From Rhodospirillaceae bacterium (GTDB taxonomy: Bacteria > Pseudomonadota > Alphaproteobacteria > Rhodospirillales > UBA2165): 64,000 nt of DNA. Below, in pieces: positions 6,647 through 19,320 of this stretch. The stretch covers positions 102,953-166,952 of the forward strand of contig CANIGJ010000006.1 in assembly GCA_947467145.1 (NCBI GenBank). Reading direction: 5' to 3'. The notes under the pieces were generated by a model. It saw only the letters and a program-made list of their open reading frames with translations, made no database searches and was not told the origin of the DNA. A program made the position numbers and the translations under genes. The first letter of the stretch is position 1. Every line of letters begins with the position of its first letter.

Positions 6647-9568
6647 ATGCGTGCGATCGGCACCATAGCTTCGGCGAACAGTGCCGGCTGGGCGTTGGAA
6701 AAGCCGCATGTGCGGACCCTGCTCGATTACCTGCCGGCGGCGGTGGCCGCGATCGGCATCGTGCTGCTCGGCATCATCGCCGAGAACCTCAATACCCGCT
6801 CCTTCCAACAGGTCCTGCGCTTCGAGGTGTCGGACGACGTCAACGTCGTGCGCGCCCGCCTCGAAGGCATCATCACCGCCAACGCCAGTCTGATCCGCGG
6901 CATGACGGCGGTCATCGCGACAGAGCCCAATATCTCGACTGAGGATTTCAACGAAATCTCCGCCCAGATCATGCGCGGTAAGTCGCAGATCCGGAACATC
7001 GTCGGCGCACCCGATATGGTGATCCGCTATGTCTATCCGTTCCAGGGCAACGAGGCCGCGATGGGGCTCGATTACAATGCGGTGCCGGCGCAGCGTGACG
7101 CCGCCAACCGCGCCAAGGACCTGGGCGAGCTTGTGCTGGCCGGCCCGGTCGATCTCGTGCAAGGCGGCAAAGGGTTCATCGCGCGCATCCCGGTCACGAC
7201 GGCCGAAACGCCCGGCCGACCGAGCCGCTTCTGGGGCTTGGTGTCGACGGTCCTCGACCTCGACCGCGTCTATGAAGCCGCCGGCCTCACCGATCCCGAT
7301 CTTGAAGTCGAAATCGCCATTCGCGGCCGCGACGCGACCGGCCCGGACGGCGCCATTTTCTACGGTCGCCCCGATGTCTTCGAAAATTCGCCCGTCCTCG
7401 CCGATGTCGTGCTGCCCTACGGTTCGTGGCAGATGGCGGCGATCCCCAAGGGCGGTTGGCCCGCCATCCCATCCAATCAGCGTCTGCTGCAGACCGCGTT
7501 TTGGATCGCCGGCATCCTGATCGTCATGCCGTTGATCGCGGTCGGCACCCTGCTCGGCCAACGCCGCCGCGCCGAGGACAGCCTCGTGCGCGCTATGGAA
7601 GATTTGCAGGAGAAATCACAGGCGGCCGAAGTTTCCGAAGCTAAATTCGCCGCCGCGTTTGAGCATTCGCCGCTGGTCGCCACCATTTCGCGCCTCGATA
7701 CCGGCGCCATCCTCGACGTGAACAACGCGTTCCTGCGCACCACGGGTTACGAGCGTTACGAGGCCATCGGGCGCAACAGTTCCGATCTTGGATTGTTCGA
7801 CGAGTCGCAACGCAACGAGTTCCGTCGTCAGATGATGGAGAACGGCCAGGTCGTCGGCATGGAAACCCGCGCGACGATGAAAAGCGGCCGCGACATCGAA
7901 GCGCAGATCTACAGCCAGATTTTCGCCATCGACAATACGCGCTACATCCTGACCCTGGTCGAAGACATCACGCAGCGCAAACGCGCCGAACGCCAAGGCC
8001 GCGATGCCCAGGAAGAAGCCGATGCCGCGCAACGCCGGCTACGTAACGCCATAGAAACGGTCAATGACGGCTTCGTGCTGTTCGACCGCGACGACAAGCT
8101 GGTGACGGCGAACAGCAACTATTACCGCTTCTTCGAATCGATCGGCGCACCCGTCGTGCCCGGCCAGACGACCTACGAACAGATCATGCGGACCGCCGCC
8201 AAGGCCGGGATGTACAAGTCGGCTATCGGCCGCGAAGACCAATATGTCGCCGAACGAATGGCCTCGTTCCACTCGGGCGATCAGACGACCGAACAGGAAC
8301 TCGTCAACGGCAGTTGGATCCGCGTCACCGAACGGCGCATGAGCGACGGCAGCATGGTGTGCTCCGGCGTCGACATCACCGAACTGAAGCGGCGCGAGGT
8401 CGAACTGGACCACGCGCGCATCATGGCCGATGCCGCCAACCAGGCGAAATCGACCTTCCTGTCGTCAATGAGCCACGAACTGCGCACGCCGATGAATGCG
8501 ATCCTGGGCTTCGCCCAATTGCTGGAACGCGGCGCCCGCCTGCCCGATCCGGAGCGCCAGCGCCAATATGCGCGCCATGTGCTCAATGCCGGCAATTACC
8601 TGCTCGAGCTCATCGATCAGGTCCTGGAACTGTCCAAGATCGAAGCCGGCAAGCTGTCGCTGGTTTATGAGAGCGTCGAACTGCCCGACGTCATCGCACA
8701 CAGCCTGTTCATGGTGGCGAGCCGCGCCAAGAAAGCCGGCGTCACCATCGTCAATCGCGCCGATGGCCTGACCCTGCCCCATCTGTGGGCCGACCGCTCG
8801 CGCGTACGCCAGATCCTGCTCAACTTCCTGTCCAACGCCATCAAGTACAACAAGAAAGGCGGCACGGTGACCGTCTCGGCCATCCCGCTCGACGACAAGA
8901 TGATCCGCATCAAGGTCGAAGACACCGGCACCGGCATTCCCGACGAATACCATTCTCACGTGTTCGAGCCCTTCAACCGATTGGGACGCGAGGCCGACGG
9001 CAGCGAGGGTTCGGGGATCGGGCTGGCCATCACCAAGCAGATCGCCGAAATCCTCGGCGGCGCCATCGGCTTCAAAAGCCAGGAAGGCATCGGCAGCTCG
9101 TTCTGGGTCGATCTGCCGATCTCGCCCGATGAGATAGCCGACAAAACCGGCGAACGACGTAAGATCGACCGTACCACGCCGGCGCCCGAGCCTGGCGATG
9201 CGCGCCAACGCATTCTTTATGTCGAGGACAACGCCTCCAACCTCCAACTCATGGATGAGCTGCTGGGCACCATCGGCAATTTCACCATGACCAGCGCGTC
9301 GAACGGCCTCTTGGCACTGCAAATGGTGCACGAAGATCCGCCCGATCTGATCCTGCTCGATATCAACCTGCCCGAAATGGACGGCTTCGAGGTCCTCAAG
9401 CGGCTGCAAAACGATCCGGCCACCAAGGACATCCCGGTGATCGCCGTGACCGCCGCCGCCATGCCGGCCGAGGTCGAGCGCGGCCTGTCGGCCGGCTTCA
9501 AGGAATACATCACCAAGCCGATCGATATCGCCTCGGTGCTGCGCGCCATCGAACGGCAGATTTCGTAA
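6647..9568 (+). CDS. CHASE- and PAS-containing hybrid histidine kinase/response regulator
   Basis: A 973-residue membrane kinase. TM1 lies near residues 28-46, a periplasmic CHASE-like domain runs to about 280, and TM2 lies near 285-304. Two PAS-like modules follow (about 330-450 and 465-585), then HisKA with SHELRTPMN (His610) and a HATPase with DTGTGIP and GSGIGLAI. The C-terminal receiver has Asp905 in LLDINLPEMDG and the conserved Lys in ITKPID. It shares no upstream gene with the first kinase and no partner regulator is nearby. A GGAG lies about 13 nt before the ATG. The CHASE domain suggests an extracellular low-molecular-weight ligand, but the signal is unknown. Confidence 0.92.
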   Translation: MRAIGTIASANSAGWALEKPHVRTLLDYLPAAVAAIGIVLLGIIAENLNTRSFQQVLRFEVSDDVNVVRARLEGIITANASLIRGMTAVIATEPNISTEDFNEISAQIMRGKSQIRNIVGAPDMVIRYVYPFQGNEAAMGLDYNAVPAQRDAANRAKDLGELVLAGPVDLVQGGKGFIARIPVTTAETPGRPSRFWGLVSTVLDLDRVYEAAGLTDPDLEVEIAIRGRDATGPDGAIFYGRPDVFENSPVLADVVLPYGSWQMAAIPKGGWPAIPSNQRLLQTAFWIAGILIVMPLIAVGTLLGQRRRAEDSLVRAMEDLQEKSQAAEVSEAKFAAAFEHSPLVATISRLDTGAILDVNNAFLRTTGYERYEAIGRNSSDLGLFDESQRNEFRRQMMENGQVVGMETRATMKSGRDIEAQIYSQIFAIDNTRYILTLVEDITQRKRAERQGRDAQEEADAAQRRLRNAIETVNDGFVLFDRDDKLVTANSNYYRFFESIGAPVVPGQTTYEQIMRTAAKAGMYKSAIGREDQYVAERMASFHSGDQTTEQELVNGSWIRVTERRMSDGSMVCSGVDITELKRREVELDHARIMADAANQAKSTFLSSMSHELRTPMNAILGFAQLLERGARLPDPERQRQYARHVLNAGNYLLELIDQVLELSKIEAGKLSLVYESVELPDVIAHSLFMVASRAKKAGVTIVNRADGLTLPHLWADRSRVRQILLNFLSNAIKYNKKGGTVTVSAIPLDDKMIRIKVEDTGTGIPDEYHSHVFEPFNRLGREADGSEGSGIGLAITKQIAEILGGAIGFKSQEGIGSSFWVDLPISPDEIADKTGERRKIDRTTPAPEPGDARQRILYVEDNASNLQLMDELLGTIGNFTMTSASNGLLALQMVHEDPPDLILLDINLPEMDGFEVLKRLQNDPATKDIPVIAVTAAAMPAEVERGLSAGFKEYITKPIDIASVLRAIERQIS

Positions 9569-9595
9569 AAAAGGCCCGGCGAGCAGCCGGGCCTT
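9567..9595. terminator. Bidirectional intrinsic terminator between convergent genes
   Basis: An 8-bp GC stem (ggcccggc/gccgggcc, loop gagca, 9573-9593) is followed on the minus strand by six T residues and on the plus strand by ttcct. It terminates the CmcJ-family gene strongly and the kinase gene more weakly. Confidence 0.85.
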
Positions 9596-9619
9596 CCTCA
9601 TTAAGATAGTCTTCCCGTT

Positions 9620-10459
9620 CTAATTATCTTCGTCGAAGAAGGCGATGGTACGGATTTCGATCGATTGGCGCGGCGGCGCATCGGTCGGCGTCGTCGGATC
9701 GACGAACGCGGTATGCGCGGTGAAGCGCGCCCGGCCGTCCTTCTTGGATTCGTAGACCTTGAAGACGATCGCCTCGTCGCGGCGCATCTTCGGGAAATAG
9801 TACCATTCGTGGTTGGGGTTATAGGCAATCTGATAGGTCTCGCCGACCCGGTCTGGGTAACGCCGCTCGGCCGCGATCAGGTCCTTCATCTCCAACGAAC
9901 GCGCATCGGCGATCGCCAGGGGATCGGCCAGCAGCGGCTTGGTGTCGATCGACCGCCAGACCTGGATGATGGCGAAGCGCCGTTTGATCAGGCCCTCGGC
10001 CTCGGCCGGCAGGAGGTCGCGCACGCGTTGCGGCCCCGACCATTCGGTATAGTCGTTATGGACCGACAGCACCGGCTCACGGAGCAGTTGCTCGGCGCGC
10101 TGGCCTTCGTCGCCCGAGCGCAACGTATGGTCGAACACATGGACCCGGGCGGCACCCGAAACCTTTTTGATCAGCTCGACACATTCCGGGTAATAGACGG
10201 ACTTAAGCTCGTCGGGGTCGAGGAAGTTCTTCACCTTGGTGAGGTGATCGACGAATTCGAAACCCTGCACATCGAGGTCGAGGTCTGCCCGGATCGCACG
10301 GCCGTCATGGACGACGACCGGCGTCTCCTCGGCCTTGCCGGTGACGCGCCGCGTCATGTTGGCCGGACCGAACGTTTCGTTCACCGGCTTGGTCCCGGTG
10401 TTGACGTTGTAGCGCAGCCGGGCTTCGAGGCCGCCGGCGGGAAGCGTTGTATCGGGCAT
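9620..10459 (-). CDS. CmcJ/NvfI-family oxidoreductase (putative Fe/2-oxoglutarate-type enzyme)
   Basis: A 279-residue soluble protein of the CmcJ/NvfI/AsqI family, named after a cephamycin-pathway protein and fungal meroterpenoid enzymes. Visible hallmarks are the VHNDYT segment (His134 and Asp136), which fits an HxD metal-binding pair, the conserved QVWRSID stretch, and a later FTAHTAFVD with a possible third His ligand. The start has AGGAGG about 6 nt upstream. It has its own downstream terminator and no biosynthetic partners next to it, so a stand-alone hydroxylase or desaturase is the best inference. The family is fairly sure; the reaction is not. Confidence 0.8.
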   Translation of the reverse strand: MPDTTLPAGGLEARLRYNVNTGTKPVNETFGPANMTRRVTGKAEETPVVVHDGRAIRADLDLDVQGFEFVDHLTKVKNFLDPDELKSVYYPECVELIKKVSGAARVHVFDHTLRSGDEGQRAEQLLREPVLSVHNDYTEWSGPQRVRDLLPAEAEGLIKRRFAIIQVWRSIDTKPLLADPLAIADARSLEMKDLIAAERRYPDRVGETYQIAYNPNHEWYYFPKMRRDEAIVFKVYESKKDGRARFTAHTAFVDPTTPTDAPPRQSIEIRTIAFFDEDN

Positions 10460-10630
10460 CGAGCCCTCCTGTTTCTTTATGGGCTGAGTCTAATCCTCAG
10501 GCTTGCGCGGAGCAACAGGACGCACCAAAGCGAGGCAAAGCTTCAGATGAAGCACTGGATCTAGAGAATTGAAATAGAATGATTAATCGCGCCGATCTAA
10601 AGTATCGCGCGAACGCAACGCGGCGTTCTA

Positions 10631-11053
10631 TCAATAGACCATGCGCGCGGTGATGGTCTTGCCTTCCTCGGGCAAGGTAATCATCGCCGCATCGAACGGT
10701 GGTGCGCCCAGGAAGACCGGAGCATCGTTGGAAAAGCCGTAACCTTCCTGCGGCAAGCCCAGGAGGCTAATATCCATCTTGCCGTTGTTGTTCTCGTCGT
10801 GATGCAGCGCCAGTGCGTAAGGACCCGGCGTCAGCCCTTCGAAGATGACAGTCATCTCGCCTTCGCGCGCCGGCAGATTGCGCGTCACCACGCTTTTGCC
10901 GCTGGGGAAATCGACGGGATTATTGAACAGCGCCAGACGCATCTGACCGGCTGAATTGCGGATACCCATCACGGTGACGGTCAGTTCGGATGCAGCAGCC
11001 GGTACGACCGCTGCGAGCATCAACGTCAGAGCAAGAGCCCCACCCCGGATCAC
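10631..11053 (-). CDS. DUF2141 secreted protein
   Basis: A 140-residue exported protein. An N-terminal signal peptide ends near AAASE (about residue 22), followed by a DUF2141 beta-sandwich with GQMRLALFNNP and a DENNNGKMD segment that resembles an acidic calcium-type loop. The start is a GTG 23 nt after the atpC stop, so it may be read through from the ATP synthase genes. Function is unknown for the family. The 171 nt upstream of the next gene show no clear terminator. Confidence 0.85.
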   Translation of the reverse strand: MIRGGALALTLMLAAVVPAAASELTVTVMGIRNSAGQMRLALFNNPVDFPSGKSVVTRNLPAREGEMTVIFEGLTPGPYALALHHDENNNGKMDISLLGLPQEGYGFSNDAPVFLGAPPFDAAMITLPEEGKTITARMVY

Positions 11054-11076
11054 GGTCGGCGGAGCCCGGTCGAGCC

Positions 11077-11502
11077 TTACGCCGCGCGGCGCAGCGTAAC
11101 GGCCTGCACCAACGCCTCGGCGGCGGTGACCTGAGCCTGGGCGGCAGCAAGACCTTCGACAGATGCGCCGGCCAGGGCCTCACGCGCCGTCGTCAGGCGA
11201 GCCTGGGCATCCTGCGCGCTGATGTTGGCAACGGCTTCGACCGATTCGGCCAGAACGGTCACCCGCTCCGGCGTCACTTCGGCGAAACCGCCGATGACGA
11301 AGAAACTCTGAGTCACATGCCCGCCATTGTGGATATCGACCAGGCCGGGGCGCAGCGTCGTAATCAACGGCGTATGGCCCGGCAGCGCGCCGATATCGCC
11401 TTCGGCGCCCGGCACGACGACCATGTCGACCGGTTCCGAGACCGAAAGCGCGGTCGGGGTGACCAGATCGAACTGGATCTTCTGGGAACCGGTGTCAGCC
11501 AT
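11077..11502 (-). CDS. atpC: F1Fo-ATP synthase epsilon subunit
   Basis: The 141-residue central-stalk subunit that couples rotation and regulates hydrolysis. The N-terminal beta-sandwich includes the conserved GDIGALPGHTPLIT stretch, and the C-terminal helical part is alanine-rich. It starts 3 nt after atpD, with no strong Shine-Dalgarno, so translational coupling is likely. It is the last F1 gene in the atpHAGDC order. The Fo genes are not in the window, as is usual in alphaproteobacteria, where F1 and Fo are split. Confidence 0.96.
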   Translation of the reverse strand: MADTGSQKIQFDLVTPTALSVSEPVDMVVVPGAEGDIGALPGHTPLITTLRPGLVDIHNGGHVTQSFFVIGGFAEVTPERVTVLAESVEAVANISAQDAQARLTTAREALAGASVEGLAAAQAQVTAAEALVQAVTLRRAA

Positions 11503-11505
11503 GGA

Positions 11506-13855
<2,350 letters not shown>

Positions 13856-13893
13856 ACGCCGCTATTTCACTTCGAGGTCAAAGGGACGGCGAC

Positions 13894-15426
<1,533 letters not shown>

Positions 15427-15987
15427 TTAACCAATCCCTCTCATGGCGAGACGCATATGTTGCAACTTGGTGCGGAGCGACGAATCGACCATCCGCGAAC
15501 CGATCCGAACGACGAGGCCGCCAAGCAGGCCGGCATCGACGCGAGATTCCACTGAAACTTTACCACCCATCGACTTGCGCAAGGTGGCTTCGAGCTCGGA
15601 GAGCTGACGCGATGTCAGCGGCTGCGCGCTCGTGACATGCGCGGTCAGCTCACCACGGCGCCCGGCGAGGATCGCCAGATAGCCTTCGATGACGTCCGGC
15701 AGCGCGAACAGGCGGCGATTGGACGCCAGCACACCCGCGAACTTGCGGGTGAGGTCCGAAGCGCCGGCCTTGCTGAGAATTTCGTTGATTGCCTTGCCCT
15801 GCTCGGCGCGCGAGATGACCGGCGAGCGAATCATGCGGTTGAAATCGGCCGATTCGGCGATCATCCGCGCAATGGCGCGGAGGTCTTCGGCAACCTGATC
15901 GAGCGCTTTGGCCTCGTCGGCCAATTCATACAGCGCCGTCGCATAGCGCCCGGCCAAACCTGTGGCGCCTGTTGTGTCGGATGCCAC
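15427..15987 (-). CDS. atpH: F1Fo-ATP synthase delta subunit
   Basis: The 186-residue peripheral-stalk subunit linking the top of F1 to subunit b. It has the typical N-terminal GLAGRYATALYELADE and the C-terminal GLLGGLVVRIGSRMVDSS. It is the first gene of the F1 operon. The roughly 200 nt between it and priA should hold the operon promoter, but I saw only weak candidates there (for example TTGCGT-N17-TAGACA on the minus strand). Confidence 0.96.
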   Translation of the reverse strand: MASDTTGATGLAGRYATALYELADEAKALDQVAEDLRAIARMIAESADFNRMIRSPVISRAEQGKAINEILSKAGASDLTRKFAGVLASNRRLFALPDVIEGYLAILAGRRGELTAHVTSAQPLTSRQLSELEATLRKSMGGKVSVESRVDAGLLGGLVVRIGSRMVDSSLRTKLQHMRLAMRGIG

Positions 15988-16190
15988 CTGAACAGTCCCC
16001 GTACTTAATTACCCTGGCGATGAATTCCACGTCCGTCCCCGAACCGTGGAAAAGGCGCGTTTGGCGCGGTTTTCTGCCGAACGCGGGGGTTGTCTACCAT
16101 ACCGATACAGGGCACGCAAGCGGACCACCTCAAGCAATCGAGAGCCCTAATAGGCATATAATAAACAAAGGCTTAGTGTGTGTTTCGGCG

Positions 16191-18428
16191 TCACAAAAAG
16201 CTGTAGGGATCAATGTCGAGCTGGACCTTTACGCGGTCCGAGACTCGGGTGCGCGCAATCCAGTCGGCCAGACGGCGCTGCAGGTTCACATTTCGGTCCG
16301 CTTTTACCAGGAATCGGCGCCGGTGACGGCCCCGTAGCACGGCCAAGGGCGCCTGGGCCGGCCCCAGGATCTCCATCCCCTGCCCGCGCGGCGCCGTGCG
16401 GTTGAGCGCACTGGCGGCATCGTCCACCGCCCGGGCATCGACGCTCGACAGAATCACCCCGGCGAGGCGGCCGAAGGGCGGCATCCCATGATCGCGCCGC
16501 TCTTCGGCCTCGGCGGCCACGAAACCCGCGCGGTCACCCACTGACAGCGCCTTCATCACCTTGTTCTCCGGCATGAAGGTCTGCACGAACACCCGGCCCG
16601 GCCGCTCCGCGCGCCCGGCGCGTCCCGCCACCTGATAGAGCAATTGGAATGTGCGCTCGGCCGCGCGCAGATCGCCGCCCTCCAGGCCGAGGTCGGCATC
16701 GACCACGCCGACCAGGGTCAGATAGGGAAAGTGATAGCCCTTGGCGACGATCTGCGTGCCGATAATCAGATCAACCTCGCGGTCTTCGATCCGGCGCACC
16801 AGTTCCTGCGCTTCGCTGGCCGAGCGGATCGTGTCGCTGGCCGCGACCGTGAACGTGACCTCCGGGAACAGCCGCGTGACCTCTTCGGCCAGGCGTTCGA
16901 CGCCGGGCCCGCAGGCGAACAATTTGTCCTCGACCTTACATTCCGGGCAGGCCTTGGGTTTGGCCATGGAATAGCCGCAGTGATGGCACTGCAGACGGTC
17001 GATCAGACGATGCTCGACCAGCCAGGCCGTGCAGCTCGGGCATTTCAAACGATGACCGCAAGCGCGGCAGAGCGTGAGCGGCGCGTAGCCGCGACGATTG
17101 AGATAGAGCAACGCCTGCTCTTTGGCCGCGAAGGTTTCGCCGAGCGCTTTGACCAACTGCGGCGACAGCCAATTGCCGCTGTCCATCTTTTCCGCGCGCA
17201 TGTCGACGACATGGATATCGGGCAGCGCCGCGCCGCCATGGCGATCGGCGAGGACGTGCAGGCCATAACGGCCCGTCTCAGCATTGTTGGCGGTTTCAAG
17301 TGACGGCGTGGCCGAAACTAACACCGTCGGAATTTCGCCCAGATGGGCGCGCACCACGGCCATGTCGCGCGCATTGTAGATCACGCCTTCGTCCTGCTTG
17401 AACGATGCGTCATGTTCTTCATCGACCACGATGATGCCGAGTGCCTGATATGGCAGGAACAACGCCGAGCGTGCGCCGACCACGATCTGCGCTTCGCCGG
17501 TCGCCACCGCGCGCCACGTCGCGCGGCGCTGTGCCATCGGTACTTCGGAATGCCAGATCGCGGGCAAGACGCCAAAGCGCTGGCGGAAACGATCGAGCCA
17601 TTGCGCGCCTAGCGCGATTTCCGGTAGCAGCACCAATGCTTGCTTGCCCGCAAGCAAAGCCGCGCGCACGGCCTCGATATAAACCTCGGTCTTACCGGAG
17701 CCCGGCACGCCTTCCAGCACCGTCACGGAATAGCCGCCCTCAGTCGCCTTGGCGGCCAGATCGTCGGCCGCCGTCTGTTGATCCGAAGATAATGTCGGAC
17801 CGGGCGCATCGAGATCGGGCGGCGTGAAGCTAGCGGGCGGCGCCATATCGACGCTGATCAGCAAGCCGGCATCGGCCAAGCCCTTGACCACCGATACGCC
17901 CACGCCGGCCTCGCGCGCCAGCTCGCTCGCCGGACGCGGCGGCCCGCCGACAAGCACATCAAGCACGCGTTGCCGCGCCGGTGTCATCATTATCTCAGGC
18001 GGCGAAGGCAACGCAGCGAACGCGCGTATCGGCGTCGGCGGTGCCAGCGCTTCGGGCACGCTCATCGCCATCCTGAGCACCGAACCCGGCGCGGCCATGG
18101 CGTAAGAGGCAACCCAATCGACGAAGCGCCGCGTCGCCTCGACCATCGGCGGACAATCGAGCTTGCCCGCAATTGCCTTCAGCTTGGCGGCGGGGACCTC
18201 TTCGGCCTCGCCATCCCAGACGACGCCGATCACCTTGCGCGTGCCCAACGGCACCGAGACGAAATCGCCCGGCGACACACGCAGTTCATCCGGCACGGCA
18301 TAACTATAGCCACGCCCCAGCGGCAACGGCAGCAGAACACGGACCAGCCGCACCGAATCGGCTGTCAAATTCTTGTGGCCGATCTCATGCGAATCTGAGA
18401 TCGATGGTGTGGTTTCGGTTGGGGGCAT
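16191..18428 (-). CDS. priA: Primosomal replication-restart helicase PriA
   Basis: A 745-residue 3'-to-5' DNA helicase that reloads the replisome at stalled forks. It has an N-terminal DNA-binding domain, Walker A GVPGSGKTE near 240, a DEEHD Walker B, and a zinc module with four CxxC-type pairs (CRACG, CPSC, CHHCG, CPEC) between about 435 and 480. A C-terminal helicase lobe contains GTQIVAKGYHFPYL. No Shine-Dalgarno precedes the ATG, and the promoter-like elements are so close that the mRNA may be leaderless. It is divergent from the transaldolase gene. Confidence 0.97.
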   Translation of the reverse strand: MPPTETTPSISDSHEIGHKNLTADSVRLVRVLLPLPLGRGYSYAVPDELRVSPGDFVSVPLGTRKVIGVVWDGEAEEVPAAKLKAIAGKLDCPPMVEATRRFVDWVASYAMAAPGSVLRMAMSVPEALAPPTPIRAFAALPSPPEIMMTPARQRVLDVLVGGPPRPASELAREAGVGVSVVKGLADAGLLISVDMAPPASFTPPDLDAPGPTLSSDQQTAADDLAAKATEGGYSVTVLEGVPGSGKTEVYIEAVRAALLAGKQALVLLPEIALGAQWLDRFRQRFGVLPAIWHSEVPMAQRRATWRAVATGEAQIVVGARSALFLPYQALGIIVVDEEHDASFKQDEGVIYNARDMAVVRAHLGEIPTVLVSATPSLETANNAETGRYGLHVLADRHGGAALPDIHVVDMRAEKMDSGNWLSPQLVKALGETFAAKEQALLYLNRRGYAPLTLCRACGHRLKCPSCTAWLVEHRLIDRLQCHHCGYSMAKPKACPECKVEDKLFACGPGVERLAEEVTRLFPEVTFTVAASDTIRSASEAQELVRRIEDREVDLIIGTQIVAKGYHFPYLTLVGVVDADLGLEGGDLRAAERTFQLLYQVAGRAGRAERPGRVFVQTFMPENKVMKALSVGDRAGFVAAEAEERRDHGMPPFGRLAGVILSSVDARAVDDAASALNRTAPRGQGMEILGPAQAPLAVLRGRHRRRFLVKADRNVNLQRRLADWIARTRVSDRVKVQLDIDPYSFL

Positions 18429-18429
18429 G

Positions 18430-18444
18430 GGCTACACTGTAGCC
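18430..18444. repeat. 15-bp palindrome overlapping the priA start region
   Basis: ggctaca-c-tgtagcc is a perfect 7-bp inverted repeat with a 1-nt centre. It ends one base from the priA ATG and overlaps its predicted -10 box. It could be an operator or a chance palindrome. Confidence 0.45.
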
Positions 18445-18463
18445 GCAACCGGGGGGCCTGCAA
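18436..18463 (-). promoter_or_regulatory. Predicted priA promoter
   Basis: On the minus strand TTGCAG (18458-18463) and TACAGT (18436-18441) are separated by 16 nt. The -10 box ends 7 nt before the priA ATG, which would place the transcript start at or beside the start codon. Confidence 0.45.
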
Positions 18464-18482
18464 GTTGCTAGGCTTTTATGAA

Positions 18483-18530
18483 CGTCCTGGTGCGATCTGG
18501 GGCTTTGAGACCCCGCCTACCGCCAGGACG
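18483..18530 (+). other. Imperfect hairpin in the transaldolase leader
   Basis: Outer arms 18483-18492 and 18521-18530 pair over 10 bp, with one U-G wobble that works only in a plus-strand RNA. An inner gggg/cccc stem closes an 8-nt loop. A second small stem (cggccg/cggccg, 18537-18552) follows. No U-tract is present, so this is a structured leader rather than a standard terminator. Confidence 0.4.
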
Positions 18531-18638
18531 AAGAGACGGCCGTTAGCGGCCGAATGCGCGATGTTTGTGCGCGCGCAGTCGTAATGTGATCGGTTGCCGC
18601 CACCAAGACATGTAGAACCAAGAGGACAGACCTCGAAG

Positions 18639-19295
18639 ATGAAATTCTTTATCGATACCGCCGACGTTGAAGAGATTCGCAAACTCGCCAAGACCGGGAT
18701 GGTCGACGGCGTGACCACCAATCCGACCCTGATCGCCAAATCGGGCCGCAAGATCATGGATGTCATCGCCGAGATCTGCGACGTCGTCCCCGGGCCGATC
18801 AGCGCCGAAGTGACCGCCACCGAAACCGAGGGGATGCTGAAGGAAGGGCGCAAGCTCGCCGCCATCGCCAAGAATGTCGCGGTGAAGCTGCCGCTCACGG
18901 TCGATGGTCTCACCGCCTGCAAGACGCTGCGCGACGCAGGCACGATGGTCAACGTCACGCTGTGCTTCTCGGCCGCCCAGGCGCTGCTCGCCGCCAAAGC
19001 CGGCGCCACGTTCATCTCGCCCTTCGTCGGCCGGCTCGACGATATCGGCCAGGACGGCATGGAGCTGATTTCCGATATCTGCCAGATCTATTCGCAATAT
19101 CCGGAACTCGAGACCGAAGTGCTGGTCGCCTCGGTGCGCCATCCGGTGCATGTCGTCCAGGCGGCGAAGATGGGTGCGCATGTCGCGACCCTGCCGCCGG
19201 CCATCCTGCGCCAGATGTATAACCATCCGCTGACCGACAAGGGCCTGGCTGCCTTCCTCGCCGATTGGGCGAAGACCGGCCAAAGTATTCTGTAA
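18639..19295 (+). CDS. tal: Transaldolase / fructose-6-phosphate aldolase family protein
   Basis: A 218-residue TIM-barrel Schiff-base aldolase of the small TalC/Fsa subfamily, acting in the pentose phosphate pathway. Catalytic Lys83 is in VAVKLPLT. At the two positions that separate the activities in E. coli FSA (Gln59, Tyr131), this protein has Glu57 (SAEVTAT) and Phe129 (SPFVGR). That is the transaldolase pattern, so transaldolase is preferred over free dihydroxyacetone aldolase. The start at 18639 matches the family N-terminus MKFFIDTA, with AGAGGA upstream. The open frame begins earlier, but that part is leader. DUF484 follows 25 nt later. Confidence 0.93.
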   Translation: MKFFIDTADVEEIRKLAKTGMVDGVTTNPTLIAKSGRKIMDVIAEICDVVPGPISAEVTATETEGMLKEGRKLAAIAKNVAVKLPLTVDGLTACKTLRDAGTMVNVTLCFSAAQALLAAKAGATFISPFVGRLDDIGQDGMELISDICQIYSQYPELETEVLVASVRHPVHVVQAAKMGAHVATLPPAILRQMYNHPLTDKGLAAFLADWAKTGQSIL

Positions 19296-19320
19296 TCGAA
19301 GGGCGATCTCTGGAGGAAAG

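Noticed and set aside
18483..18530. tRNA or other known RNA gene in the priA-transaldolase gap
   Set aside because: No cloverleaf, T-loop or CCA-type acceptor pattern could be built; it is only a hairpin-containing leader.
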